Shown here in pieces: positions 1-9,734 of a stretch of 64,000 nt of DNA. The notes under the pieces were generated by a model. The model ran no database searches, was not told the DNA's origin, and saw nothing but the letters and a program-made list of their open reading frames with translations. Origin of the DNA: Parietichytrium sp. I65-24A (taxonomy: Eukaryota > Sar > Bigyra > Thraustochytrida > Thraustochytriidae); assembly GCA_012862575.1 (NCBI GenBank), contig BLSF01000020.1, positions 310,001 to 374,000 of the forward strand. Direction: 5' to 3'. A program made the translations under genes and the position numbers. Each line of letters begins with the position of its first letter. Position 1 is the first letter of the stretch.

Positions 1-481
1 CGCTCGCGTCGATCACCAGCAACACCAAGTCTGCCACCTTGGCCAGGTCCGTCATGGCGTTCACGTCGTTCGGGCACTCAAACAGCGTCACGCGGCGCTT
101 TTTACCGGTGACCACCGTGATAGGGCCCAGAATGGACGTAACCGTGTGCTTGGTCCATTTCTTCACCAGCGACCGGATCAGCGTGCTTTTCCCGCTCCCA
201 GGAGGTCCGTGCACCACCACCGACACTGGCGGCGGCTCGACCGCCTGTCTGTTGGAGAGCGAGACGACGTGCTTTCTGTGCGCCCTGTCCAACAGACGCT
301 GCTGGTCCCGCTGCTTCCTGCCCGCGTGCGCGACGGTGAACGCCTTAAAGTTGGTGCTCTGCTGGTGCTTTGGCGCGATGCCATTCTGCTGCCTCTTACG
401 GTCCGCGCTCACCTTCTTCTTCTCCGCTTTCGCGCCGCTCTTCGCCTGCCTGTGAGGCTTCTTCGCAGCGTCCACGTCCAT
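1..481 (-). CDS. BMS1: Ribosome biogenesis GTPase BMS1, N-terminal part (cut by window edge)
   Basis: Read on the minus strand from an ATG at 481, the frame stays open to the window edge (160 codons). Bms1 is the nucleolar GTPase of the small-subunit processome that drives 18S rRNA maturation and recruits Rcl1. The N-terminus has the family opening KPHRQAKSGAKAEKKK, then a basic linker, then a P-loop HGPPGSGKST (about residues 91-100). This is followed by LIRSLVKKWTKHT, the GPITVVTGKKRR block and the ECPNDVNAM and DLAKVADLVLLVIDAS blocks, all in the order seen in yeast and animal Bms1. The G-domain is broken off by the window, so the middle and C-terminal domains are not visible. The gene is divergent from RRP1, another nucleolar factor, across about 1.36 kb. 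The identification rests on several consecutive family blocks and is strong. Confidence 0.93.
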   Translation of the reverse strand, partial: MDVDAAKKPHRQAKSGAKAEKKKVSADRKRQQNGIAPKHQQSTNFKAFTVAHAGRKQRDQQRLLDRAHRKHVVSLSNRQAVEPPPVSVVVHGPPGSGKSTLIRSLVKKWTKHTVTSILGPITVVTGKKRRVTLFECPNDVNAMTDLAKVADLVLLVIDAS

Positions 482-858
482 CGCTCTCTCCGGTACCCTT
501 TTTTTCTCCCACTATACCACTCTCCCACTTTACCACTTTCCCGCGGATTGGATCTCGGATCTCTGATCTGTGTGAACTATATGATCTCTGACCACTGGTC
601 TCGGATCTCGGCAGCCTGGTGCGGGTGGGTGTTCCTACCGTTGCGCAGTGAGCGATGCTATGCTTGTGCGCTATCCCCGCACTCCTGACCGCGTACCCCT
701 CCCGCGCACCCTGCGACCTGGAGAACCGAGAATGGAGAGCGCAGAGTGGACACAACGAGAACCGCACCACCACTGGTTGGTGGGGCACTGCCTAGCGCTG
801 CCTAGTCCGGCCGGGTTTGCGCACCGGAGAACCGGGTCGGCGCACGGGTTCTCCTCCC

Positions 859-887
859 GGTTCCGCACCACCCGTTGCGGAACGCGT
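859..887. promoter_or_regulatory. Candidate promoter element: inverted pair of TGCGGAAC
   Basis: GGTTCCGCA (859-867) and TTGCGGAACGCGT (875-887) form two copies of the same word in opposite orientation, about 380-400 bp upstream of the BMS1 start. The same word recurs upstream of the DDX31, wax-synthase-like and WDR49-like genes. That it is a protein-binding site is inference. Confidence 0.3.
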
Positions 888-1500
888 GGGGAGAACAACG
901 AGCTGTTCTTTGGGTGACTATGCGCGGAGGGTAGAGAGGGCTAAGTGGAATGGTGCTCAGGATGGTTGGCTGGTGTGACGCAACTGCTAAGGAGACTCTG
1001 CCAAGCGGTAGATAAGCGTACCCCAGCTGCATTTCTATTGATGGCAATGGTTATGATGGTATGTGTGTAAAGTCGAAAGAGTTCCCCTCGTCGCAGGGAC
1101 TCGCAGGGACGCAATTGCAAAACATTTTCAATGAAAACAACAGCAAGTTCTACAATTATTCTGACATTGAGTTCTGAATTCCGCTATCGTCCCCATTGTC
1201 TCGAACAGTTTGTCAAGGATTGGATTTGCTTTCACTGTCAATTAAAAAAGAGAGGGTGAAAAAGAAGCGAAGCAACAACTCAAACTCCTCTTCTGGGCTT
1301 GCACTTCTTTCGTTAGAGATACATAGTAGTATGTACACATCTTGTGGCGGCACTACTAGCTAGAGTAGCCCTCCAGTCTAACTACCCTCAGCATCACCTA
1401 GTACTGGTCCTCGCATATGCTTGCATGCTAGCTACATAGTAGTCGACATATGAAAACCTTAATTAATTCGTTATTCTTGAACCAACATTACTCCACTCAT

Positions 1501-1606
1501 GAACCAACCAGAGGCAACAACAGTTGGTTGTTGTTGTTGTTGTTTGTTGTTGTTGGTTGGTATTGTTGGCACCCAGTCAACCCAGTCAACCCAGTCAACC
1601 CAGTCA
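1501..1606. repeat. TTG-rich tract and 9-bp tandem repeat (CCCAGTCAA)
   Basis: A CAACAACAG segment is followed by (TTG)n, so 1501-1560 could fold back on itself. At 1572-1606 the 9-mer CCCAGTCAA is repeated three times plus a partial copy. Confidence 0.8.
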
Positions 1607-1842
1607 CAGGTTCTGAGTACTGAGTATACTGAGTACTCACAGTACTCGCAGTCAATTCCAAACGCTAGCTAGCTGTGTCGCAGACTCTGACACCACGCGT
1701 TGCCGCAGTTGGAGTTGGTGAGTTAGTGAGTTAGTGAGTTGGTGGCTTCCAAGAGAACAAGGTTGGTTGCTGCCAGAGGAAGGTCGTCGCGAAGAGCGCA
1801 GGTCCCGATCAGACGCTCGCTGCAGCTAGGCAACGCGGGAGG

Positions 1843-3780
1843 ATGAAAATCGACGTGAAAGGCGCGGCGGCCGCCAAGAAGCGACGCAAGTCGCCGAAGG
1901 GCGAGGCGGTAAAGAAGCAGAAGGTTGCCGCAGAGAGCGAGGAGCCCAAGGAGAAGGAAAGTGGCATGTCTGAGGTGCAGGTGAAGGGATTCGCGAAGAA
2001 ACTCGCATCCAACAAGAAAGATGAGCGCGAGCACACCTTAAATGCGCTCAGAGCGTGGATGCGCAGCAAGGAGAAGACCTCAGGAGAGCTGGAGGCCCCG
2101 GACTTGCTCAAGCTCTGGGTGGGCATGTTCTACTGTATGTGGATGTGTGACAAAGTGCCGAACCAAATGCAACTCTGCGAGGACATTACCAGCCTTCTTG
2201 GGAACTTCAAGAAGCCAGAGAACGCATTTCTCTTTTTGCGCGCCTTCTTTGAGACAATGAGGAGGGAGTGGGGGGGACTTGATAGGTACAGGCTGGACAA
2301 GTTTTACTCTTTGATGCGCTCTATGGTCCGCGGAGCCCTCGAGATTGTGGCTGCAAAGAAGCAGTACATGAGCACGTTCAATGAAGTGCTGCGCGAAGAG
2401 ATTCTCTCGCAGAGGGTCGACGGGCTCACTTATCATATTTGCGATTTGTATCTCGACGAACTTCACTCGTCAGGAGTTTTGAAGAAGCTTTCTGGAGAGG
2501 AGATTCATGAAATGTTCACTCCCTTTTACATCTTGCTCGGGGAGACTACTTCTCATGTTGTTGTGCAACATATCTTGAAGCGTATCTTCTTCCCACTTTT
2601 GGAAGAAGAGAAAGGCATCGAGAAGCTTGATCTGAAGGGAGTTGGTCAGTCCCTCTTTTCTCTTGGAGCGGATATTGTCGAGGATGACAGGATTCGCGAA
2701 ATGCTTTACGAAGCATTCAAGGTGTTCAAGCAGGGGAAGAAGAAGAGTGCCGAGTCCTTGAGCATGGACGTAGAGGAAGGCGATGTTGCGGAAGAGGAGC
2801 AGAGCGAGGTAGATTCTTCTGACGCTGAAGTTGATGACCAGGAGGAGGTCGAAGAGGAAGTTGATGAACTTGCAAGCCTGGAAGAAAGTGATGAAGAAGA
2901 GGAGGTTGTGGAGAAGGAGGTCCTTTTGAGTGTTACCAAAACAAGCGCCCCAAAAGACAAGAAAAATGGCAAGCTTATGCCTCCCGCCACTCGCAACCTA
3001 GAGGAAGAGTTTGACAAGATGAAAAACACAAGCCCAGAAAAATCGGGCGAAAGCTCTGCAATCAAAAATAAGAAAGGTGGTAAAAAGCGGAAATCAACTG
3101 AAATGGGAGTGCAAAAAGACGCTTCCGTGGAGGAGAGCCATGCCAAATCCTCCGATGCTGTTGAGGAGCAGCGGACCCCAAAATCCGGCAAGAAGGGCAA
3201 GAAAGGCAAGGCTTCTGCTGACGACGACAACGAAGCCGAGAAAACTGTGGTCGTGGAGAGCACCGAGGTCCTGACGTCCTCTGGCAAGAAAATCAAGAAG
3301 AAGTCCGTCACAGTGATGGACGACGAGAAAGTTTTAGCTGCAGTATCGAGCGAGTCTAAGAAAGGAGACAGCAGCAAGAAAGCAGGCAAGAAAACGAAGA
3401 CGAGCGAGGAGACAACCCCTGTCGAGAAAACAAGCAGTTCTGTGTCGTTCTCGGTCTCGGAGACCAAGGATGCTGGGAAAACGAAGAAGCTTCGCTTCTC
3501 ATTCAAGAAATCGCAGCATCTTGATCACAATGTCAGCGTGAAGAGGCTAAGAACCACCCCCTTGAAACCAGCGGCAAAGGCTCTGTCGCCTGAGAGCTCC
3601 GCTCTCAAGAAGTCTATCCTTAAGGAAAACAAAGCGAAACTCAGCAGCGAGAAGAAAAGAAACGCCGAGGCAAGTTTGAACAAGAGAATCCAAATGGCTG
3701 CGCGCACAGCACGGGAGAACGAAAAGCTGTTTTCTGCTTCTAAGAAGCCAAGCCGTTCGCGCCCAGAGGATTATTTCTAA
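1843..3780 (+). CDS. RRP1: Ribosomal RNA processing protein 1 / Nop52 homologue
   Basis: This single-exon gene encodes 645 residues. Rrp1/Nop52 is a nucleolar protein of pre-60S particles, needed for processing of the 27S/ITS2 region of pre-rRNA. The Nop52 domain covers about residues 46-270: FAKKLASNKKDERE, ALRAWM, LLKLWVGMFYCMWMCDK, PNQMQLCEDI, FLRAFFETMRREWGGLDRYR, DKFYSLMRSM. These blocks are diagnostic for the family. The rest is an acidic stretch (about 305-365) and a long Lys/Ser-rich tail, as in human RRP1B and plant homologues. The ATG follows GGGAGG and begins a basic leader with nuclear-localisation character (KKRRKSPKGE). It lies divergent to BMS1, so two ribosome-assembly genes may share a control region. 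Confidence 0.95.
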   Translation: MKIDVKGAAAAKKRRKSPKGEAVKKQKVAAESEEPKEKESGMSEVQVKGFAKKLASNKKDEREHTLNALRAWMRSKEKTSGELEAPDLLKLWVGMFYCMWMCDKVPNQMQLCEDITSLLGNFKKPENAFLFLRAFFETMRREWGGLDRYRLDKFYSLMRSMVRGALEIVAAKKQYMSTFNEVLREEILSQRVDGLTYHICDLYLDELHSSGVLKKLSGEEIHEMFTPFYILLGETTSHVVVQHILKRIFFPLLEEEKGIEKLDLKGVGQSLFSLGADIVEDDRIREMLYEAFKVFKQGKKKSAESLSMDVEEGDVAEEEQSEVDSSDAEVDDQEEVEEEVDELASLEESDEEEEVVEKEVLLSVTKTSAPKDKKNGKLMPPATRNLEEEFDKMKNTSPEKSGESSAIKNKKGGKKRKSTEMGVQKDASVEESHAKSSDAVEEQRTPKSGKKGKKGKASADDDNEAEKTVVVESTEVLTSSGKKIKKKSVTVMDDEKVLAAVSSESKKGDSSKKAGKKTKTSEETTPVEKTSSSVSFSVSETKDAGKTKKLRFSFKKSQHLDHNVSVKRLRTTPLKPAAKALSPESSALKKSILKENKAKLSSEKKRNAEASLNKRIQMAARTARENEKLFSASKKPSRSRPEDYF

Positions 3781-3996
3781 GACAGCAAACCAAGGAATGC
3801 GTTGAGTGTTATTACGTTAGAAAATCTACATCCAAATTCAAAGAGAATCTGCTCGTTGTCTCGTCTGCAAAAAGCGCCAGGTTTGATCAAGAACGGCCAA
3901 GCGGCCGACCCGAAGAAGCGCCAGCCCGGCGGACCAGGCAATGATGAAACGAATAAAACCATCACACAGAAGCACACATAGCTCAGCCCCCCAGCA

Positions 3997-4197
3997 TCAG
4001 GCGTCCTTGGACTCTACATCCTCCCTGTCCTCCCGCGCTTCCATCCTCTTCTCGAAATACTCGTACGAAAGTCTGTACACCTCCTCGCGCGTCTTTGGTT
4101 TGCTTCTGATCATCGCCTTCGCATAATCCTTGAGGATCCCTGCAAGCTCCGGCTTGATCACAATCTGCTCCGCCTGAAAGATGCGCGTTTCGTCCAT
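3997..4197 (-). CDS. Small RIIa (dimerisation/docking) protein, RSP11/ropporin-like
   Basis: This 66-residue protein consists almost entirely of an RIIa fold. FQAEQIVIKPELAGILKDY and AKAMIRSKP are followed by VYRLSYEYFEKR. The order 'A-Q-I-x-I-x-P-E-L-x-x-I-L-K-x-x-x-K-A-x-I-R-x-x-P' is that of the N-terminus of ropporin and of radial spoke protein 11. These proteins dimerise and dock the amphipathic helix of AKAP-type spoke proteins in the cilium. The charged tail (EDREDVESKDA) is short and no further domain follows, so it is shorter than RSP11 or ROPN1L. The start at 4197 directly precedes the domain. It is convergent with RRP1, with 216 bp between the stops. RSP11, RSP7-type or another RIIa adaptor cannot be told apart from this fold alone. 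Confidence 0.8.
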   Translation of the reverse strand: MDETRIFQAEQIVIKPELAGILKDYAKAMIRSKPKTREEVYRLSYEYFEKRMEAREDREDVESKDA

Positions 4198-4871
4198 CTC
4201 GCCTCCCTTTCAACGCCCCTCTCTCCCTCTCTCCCTCTCTTATATCTCTCCTTCTCTCGCTCCCTCTCTTTACTACTACTACTACTCGTCCTGCGCGCTT
4301 CCCATCCAACTCTCTCAGCTCTGCGCGCGTCTCACCTCTCCTCGCCTTTTCCTTCTTTTCCTTCGTACACATTTTGCTACCCATTACTTTTAGTATTAGA
4401 GCTACTAGTAAAGTACAACGGAAACGGACATCTGCCTAGCACAAGGGTAGCCGTGTTTAGCACTTATTACTCCTGGCAGTAATCGCTCACTGCCGAAAAC
4501 AGCACAGGAGGAACGGCTTGCGTAACAGACACGGTGCAGTGACGAGACATCAGCAGTAGATGCATGGAAAGTGCGTCACGGGGAGACGGAAACAAGATAG
4601 GACCAAGCGCGGGTGTGCATGCATAGTATACATAGTATACATAGTATGCATAGTCTTCCAATTGCCAATTGCATGTGGAGACCAGATGGACTTTGTGTGA
4701 AGCGAGATTGAGAGAGAGAAAGAGCTTCTTGGACCAAGTCGCAAAGGCAAAGCTGCGAAGAAAGACTGCGGCGTGAAAGATACACGAGAGAGCCCGCGAC
4801 CTGTGGCCAGGTTGTTTGCAAATAGTTAGCAGAGGAAAGGTTTTGTCGAACTGAAAAGGAGCAAGATAGAA
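4198..4871. other. Divergent intergenic region, with 9-bp tandem repeat at 4622-4653
   Basis: It separates the RIIa gene (minus) and the orphan at 4872 (plus). A pyrimidine-rich CTCTC tract covers about 4,220-4,280. A CATAGTATA-type tandem repeat covers 4622-4653. No other coding signal was seen. Confidence 0.6.
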
Positions 4872-5840
4872 ATGGCAGGGGTTCCGAGACCACAGCGCGG
4901 ACAGATTCCGAGACCAGGAGACCGGCAACAACGAGATGAGCAGGCGGAGGATGAGCAAGTGAAGAGGGTTGGCAGGGTGCGGAGCTCGCATGCGAGTGCA
5001 ACGGTGTCCATGAGAACAAATGAATCGCAGGAGACGAAGAGTTCCGGCACCGAGCAATCGAGGCGACTTGTGAAAACTCAGGTGACGCCTCCGAAAGGGT
5101 CCAAGCAAGTTGTTGCTGTACCCCGCCGAAACGGGACTGCTGTTGCAGCGGTTCACCCGGCAAACAAAGTTGCAGGCAGCACTTCCATGAAGGTGGCTAT
5201 CCCCAAATCTAAAACTTCGGCTCCTGCGGCTGGTGCTGCTGGTGCACCCCAAGCAAACGCCAAATCTTCAGTTGCTGCAAGCAAAAGCAATGGTGCTGCC
5301 AGCCCTCGACGAGTGGGCCGTGTGAGGACGACAAACCCATCTGGATCAATTTCTGTTCAGCATGGAGCGGACCCCGCCGAATCCAGTTCTGCTGGCCCAT
5401 CTTCCGGACAACGCCAAGAGATGCTTGAGGAAGAGGGCGCTGCAGAGACACCGGCTCAGGAGCCAATTCAAAGTTCTGCCTCCGAAATGCAGGCGCCCAG
5501 AAGCAGCCAGAAGTCTGCGCCGCCGCTCAAAGATCGGTACAAAAACGCCGAATCGTTTCTTCAAAAGCCGGCACAAGCAACAAAAAGCGTTCCCGGACTA
5601 CAAAGCAGCACCAGCGAGAGCGAGTCGCACAACCAGTCTCCAAAACAAGCTCCCAATGATGGCCAGGCTGCTTCGAAGCAGCCTGCAAGTGGGGGCAACG
5701 CTCTCACAGCATTGGCTTCAGCAACAAACACGTCCGCTCTGATCGAGCAGCTTGGCAAAGCGTCCAAAAGCGGTGTTCACATCCACGTTCACGCACCGGT
5801 GAACATCCACATACATCAAAAGCTGCGCTCCAAAATCTAA
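4872..5840 (+). CDS. Hypothetical disordered protein with repeated GRVR motifs
   Basis: This gene encodes 322 residues and the family is not recognised. The composition is rich in Ser, Ala, Gln, Lys and Pro with no predicted globular core or membrane segment. Two related segments, VKRVGRVRSSHASATVSMR (about 35-54) and RRVGRVRTTNPSGSISVQ (about 141-158), share the pattern V-G-R-V-R-[ST]-[ST]-x-x-S-x-[ST]-[VI]-S and look like an internal duplication of a short linear motif. The C-terminus has alternating histidines, HIHVHAPVNIHIHQ (about 301-314), before a basic end. The alternation would form a beta strand with one imidazole face. The start is the first in-frame ATG. Confidence is for a real coding gene; the function is unknown. 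Confidence 0.7.
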   Translation: MAGVPRPQRGQIPRPGDRQQRDEQAEDEQVKRVGRVRSSHASATVSMRTNESQETKSSGTEQSRRLVKTQVTPPKGSKQVVAVPRRNGTAVAAVHPANKVAGSTSMKVAIPKSKTSAPAAGAAGAPQANAKSSVAASKSNGAASPRRVGRVRTTNPSGSISVQHGADPAESSSAGPSSGQRQEMLEEEGAAETPAQEPIQSSASEMQAPRSSQKSAPPLKDRYKNAESFLQKPAQATKSVPGLQSSTSESESHNQSPKQAPNDGQAASKQPASGGNALTALASATNTSALIEQLGKASKSGVHIHVHAPVNIHIHQKLRSKI

Positions 5841-6123
5841 TCACAAAAGTGAATTTGCCTGTATCATCTTTGAAAAATGTTTCGCCGGTTCCAGGCGCAG
5901 ACATGAATCGCGAGGAATTTGTGTCAGACTGGGAGAAATATTCATCAAATTCACCGTGAATCAAAAATGAAAACTCTCAATTTTAGTGTCAATCAGAAAT
6001 ATAATCCTCGACTAAGAATACGCATGCAGCGCGATCTGCTGCGAGCGGAATGTAGATCAAAATGCGAAACCTAACTTCGACGACACTCCTGGCGAAGAGA
6101 ACCGCACAAATAGAAATAAATAA

Positions 6124-7554
6124 TCATCGGTAGGATGAGGTTCCAAAGCGGGTTTCATGTGGCGCTGCCAAGCACGCTTCGGCGGAGTCTGGGTCCATAG
6201 CATGGGCCATAACTCTGTACTTGTTCAAATATGTGTCTACATCCAAATAGCAGCCTTGAAGGTGCCGCCCACCCTGGGTGGACTTGAAAGCTTTCCTTCC
6301 ATGAAGCATCCGGCGGTTATTGAAGATAACCAAGTCTCCTGGCTTGAGACGAAAGACGACACCAAAGCGCGACCACATCTCCGGTGACATGAGAAAAGTC
6401 TTGAATGCATGGTATGCTTTGTAGTATGGGTCTACAAACTCCGGCTTGACACGCAGAGGGCCTTGAAATGGGGGGCTCCAGAACACAGCAGTCACTTCAT
6501 CCAAGTAGTTTACATGGATGTGCGGGCGCTGGTAAAACATCTTGAGGGGATAGTCACGCTCCACGTGGTCCTTCTGAAACGTAGCTGGGACCTTAGTCAA
6601 GGTCCTGAACTCCTCTGGGTACCGCTTCTTAAACTCCTCTGCAACCGCGTGACCGTCGATCAAAGTGGACTCCCCTCCAGTGACGCCATCGTCAAATTGC
6701 ATGCAGTGCAACATTTGAATGCCCGGCGGGGACTCGTAGTACGCCAAGTCCATGTGGGGTTCGAGCTCCTGATCAGAGTAAGCGATGTTGATCGGGCGTG
6801 GCACTACTTTGACGTCAAAGGTCTCGCCGTATATTGTGTGGGAGCAAGGACCAACGAGGTTTGCAACTTTCTTCACCGTTTGGTCCTCCGTTGGGCAGTT
6901 TCTGACGAGGCAAAAGCCGTTTCGGTTCATGTTTGTCATCCAGCGCCAAACGCCACTCTCCCCGGACATGAGGTTGGCATATTGGATTTCAGGGATGACT
7001 AGCCCAGTAGGAGGGATGTGCGACTCTTTTTTCTTGGCGCTCTCATCGTCCAAGGTTTCGGTCTCATAACTGTACTTGCGGAGCCAGTGCGCGTCGTACT
7101 CGCCCTTGTCATGCTCCGCGTGATGGTGGTCAAGCCACTTGAGCGAGAGCTTCTTGCCGTCTTTGCCGATGTCCACCTTGGTGACCTTGAGATCAGGAGC
7201 GCCAGGGATGACAGTCCTCGGCAGCTTTTGACCAGAGGAGCTCACGCATCCAGCACAAGGGCAAGAGTCTCTCAGCCATGACAGGTGGAACTCCGACTTG
7301 TGGCCGTCAGCCCAGTCCACGTACAGCAGGTTGTCCACCGGCTTTGCAGCCACGATCTCGCTCGGACTCGCGGGCGGCTGCTCCGATGCAAACTGAAAGG
7401 GAATGCCAGTGTGCGCGTCCATCGTGATTTGTGCGCCAGCAGAGCTTGCCGTGCTTGACGCTCTATTCAGCAACCCGGCACTGCCTTTGACCTTCGTGTG
7501 ACGCAAGCCTTGCGCGAGACAAGCCTTTGTTCCCCTCACAGCGTGCCCGAGCAT
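6124..7554 (-). CDS. Gamma-butyrobetaine / trimethyllysine dioxygenase-like 2-oxoglutarate enzyme
   Basis: This gene encodes 476 residues. The family hydroxylates gamma-butyrobetaine to carnitine (BBOX) or trimethyllysine at the start of carnitine synthesis (TMLHE), using Fe(II), oxygen and 2-oxoglutarate. An N-terminal domain with LSWLRDSCPCAGC carries the zinc-type cysteines (about 98, 100, 103). The TauD-like catalytic domain follows, with the iron ligands in EPHMDLAYYESPPG (His267, Asp269) and NNRRMLHGRKAF (His418). The segment before the first domain (MLGHAVRGTKACLAQGLRH...) is basic, Ser/Ala-rich and almost free of acids, as in a mitochondrial targeting peptide. The chosen start is the first in-frame ATG; an upstream GTG at 7629 is open but unlikely. 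BBOX versus TMLHE cannot be decided from motifs alone. Confidence 0.9.
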   Translation of the reverse strand: MLGHAVRGTKACLAQGLRHTKVKGSAGLLNRASSTASSAGAQITMDAHTGIPFQFASEQPPASPSEIVAAKPVDNLLYVDWADGHKSEFHLSWLRDSCPCAGCVSSSGQKLPRTVIPGAPDLKVTKVDIGKDGKKLSLKWLDHHHAEHDKGEYDAHWLRKYSYETETLDDESAKKKESHIPPTGLVIPEIQYANLMSGESGVWRWMTNMNRNGFCLVRNCPTEDQTVKKVANLVGPCSHTIYGETFDVKVVPRPINIAYSDQELEPHMDLAYYESPPGIQMLHCMQFDDGVTGGESTLIDGHAVAEEFKKRYPEEFRTLTKVPATFQKDHVERDYPLKMFYQRPHIHVNYLDEVTAVFWSPPFQGPLRVKPEFVDPYYKAYHAFKTFLMSPEMWSRFGVVFRLKPGDLVIFNNRRMLHGRKAFKSTQGGRHLQGCYLDVDTYLNKYRVMAHAMDPDSAEACLAAPHETRFGTSSYR

Positions 7555-7920
7555 GTAACAAGCAAGAACCCCACCTCCCGAGCGCCGACTCTCCTCCACA
7601 ACACTCCAAACGACACGGCCTTGGCCCACCTACGAGGTCGGTCTGTCCGTCCGTCGCTTTCTCCAACCGCGAGAGCACACCTCCTTAAGCTTTCTGCCGA
7701 AACCAGCTGCGACTTGGCCAAGAACAGCAACCGAAAGCACGCCGCACGAGACGAAAGGCGATTGAAAGTTGCCTACCTGCCCAACCCTCAGGCCAAGCTT
7801 GCGACTTGCGACTTGCGAGTGTGATAGTGCGAGACTGACAGTGTCTCACAGAGAGAGAGAGAGAGAGAGAGGAGGAGGAGGAGAGGAGGGAGACGNNNNN
7901 NNNNNNNNNNNNNNNNNNNN

Positions 7921-7952
<32 letters not shown>

Positions 7953-9734
7953 GGAGAGAGGGAGACGTGAGCCACACATAGACAGTCGAAAGACACAACT
8001 CTTGCAGGCTTACACTTGCAACCAAGTTTACTGCCTCAACTTAGTTCAAGTTGTAATTGGAGAGGCTCACGCCTTACGGCTTAGGTGCATGTAGGTACAC
8101 TGACAGTGAGTACGGAACGGGGTTTTGCATTTTCTCATCCGGCTAGAAACTATATACAATACAACCTCGTTCACCTCGCCGCAGCCTTTTTTTTTTTCTC
8201 ACCTGGCCCTGGCCTTTTCAAAATTAAATTTAACAGTAAGAAAAGCGCGGCTGGCTTCTCTGCGAGTACAATTAGGGATTTCATTCTTCACAGTCTGAAG
8301 ATGCACGATTGACTGTCTCCATTGTATACCTGGTACTAGTACTGTACTTATTGGCTGTGAGTACTGACTATGTGAATGAGTGAGCGACATTATCGCCGAT
8401 GCCGCAATTTTTTTTTCCGAGTTACAATTTTTCTTTCGTGAATGCAACTCGAGTGGAACGGTTTCCCCTCTTCTCTTGGTTCACTGCTTTCGCTGCAACT
8501 CGCTCAACTTGCTCAGCTTGCTCAGCTTGCTCGCCTCGCAAAGCGCAGAGCGCAGAGCGCCTCTGCAAAGGGCGTGGACTAAGCCCGAGATAACGTGGTC
8601 GATGAGGGCGGACCGAATGCTCTCATTGCTTCAGCACAGTGCAACGGCGTTTCACGCTTAGCTGCGAAAGAGTTTGTGGCTCAGTCACAGTCAATCAGGT
8701 TCGGAGCGTAGTGTAAACATTCTCGTTTTCCCAAAACGAAAAGTCTGGCTGACAACTTTGCCAACTCGCAGAGAGGCTCGACAGGATTGGATCGAGAAGG
8801 GCTATGAGCGGCGGCTATGTACGTGGTAGGCGTTGGTTGGTATTGGCTGTGAAACAGCTGAGATAGGCCTGTGGAAAAATCGTTTCCAGGCTGCAAGATG
8901 CACAACTGTCTCCGCCATTTCCTTTCTTTGTATACCTCGTGTCCCGTTCCGAATTACGAATCGCATCAAGTTGTCGACGACGAGGAAATCTTCGCCGTTT
9001 ATGCGCAAAGACGAGCAACAACGCCGGCCCAGACAGCCCAGACCGTCCCTGACCATCTCGGAATATCTCGGACCCCGAGTTCAAGTCCAACTCGTAGAAG
9101 CTCCACCACGCTGGCAACTTGAGCGTGCAAAACGTGCACTTCTTCTCTTTCTTCTTTTCTTTCTCTGTCTTCTTCCGTTTCCTCCGGGTCCTCCGGCGCT
9201 CGAAAGCTTACGGTTCTAAAATCGGTAGCTCAAAGAGCTCTAGTTGGGGTTGAGTTTTAGGGGTGAGTGAGTGAGAGTGAGTATTTTGGGGTTCGCAATG
9301 TCGCGCAGATTGTAGTTTAGAAGGTTTTTCTATTACCCTCTCGCAGTCCGCGCAACTAATACTGCGACAGAGTGAGCCCAACACTACTATGCTAGAGCTT
9401 AATGGCTATGCCTATAGTAGAGAGCTACTATTGGGTTTGCTTCTTCGCAACGTGTGAATTTTCTGTTCTGTTCTGTGCTATTTCTCTACTTATACCTCGG
9501 AAGCTCTCATTGGCTGAATGGGAGCCTGCTCGTCTTCGACCCATCGACAAATTACTCGCTGGCTACGCTGGCCGCGGTAAATGGCGGCTTCATTGCCGTC
9601 AATAACTTGGTAAAGGAGAGTGTCTGCCTAGGTACCGACTGCGAGTACCTTACTAACTGTAAGAGTAAACGACCCTTGCGTGAAATGCAATTTCAGGGAA
9701 TGGAAGATGTTTGCCTATGCCCCAGCTACTCTAT
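7555..9734. other. Intergenic region between the dioxygenase start and the APC4 3' end
   Basis: It should contain the dioxygenase promoter. It holds a GA-rich microsatellite with an assembly gap, AGTACT palindromes near 8,330-8,365, and CTCAACTTG/CTCAGCTTG repeats near 8,504-8,530. Small ORFs here (for example 8871-9122 and 9454-9783, plus) show no domain and were not accepted. Confidence 0.55.
7850..7950. repeat. (GA)n microsatellite with 25-base assembly gap (7896-7920)
   Basis: GAGA and GGAGGA repeats flank a run of 25 N. The gap is therefore probably a collapsed or unresolved simple repeat of unknown true length. Confidence 0.95.

Larger units (their letters stand above)
482..1842. other. 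Divergent intergenic region between BMS1 and RRP1
   Basis: No ORF with coding character was seen on either strand. It should hold both promoters. It contains an inverted pair of the word TGCGGAAC (GGTTCCGCA at 859-867 and TTGCGGAACGCGT at 875-887), a TTG-rich tract, a 9-bp tandem repeat, and several copies of the palindrome AGTACT around 1,617-1,645. A GTGAGTTA-type run sits about 100-130 bp before the RRP1 ATG. Confidence 0.6.

Noticed and set aside
2706-3506. 266-codon minus-strand ORF opposite RRP1
   Set aside because: It is the mirror of the Lys/Glu/Ser-rich tail of RRP1. Ser/Phe/Leu-rich composition is what antisense of such codons gives.
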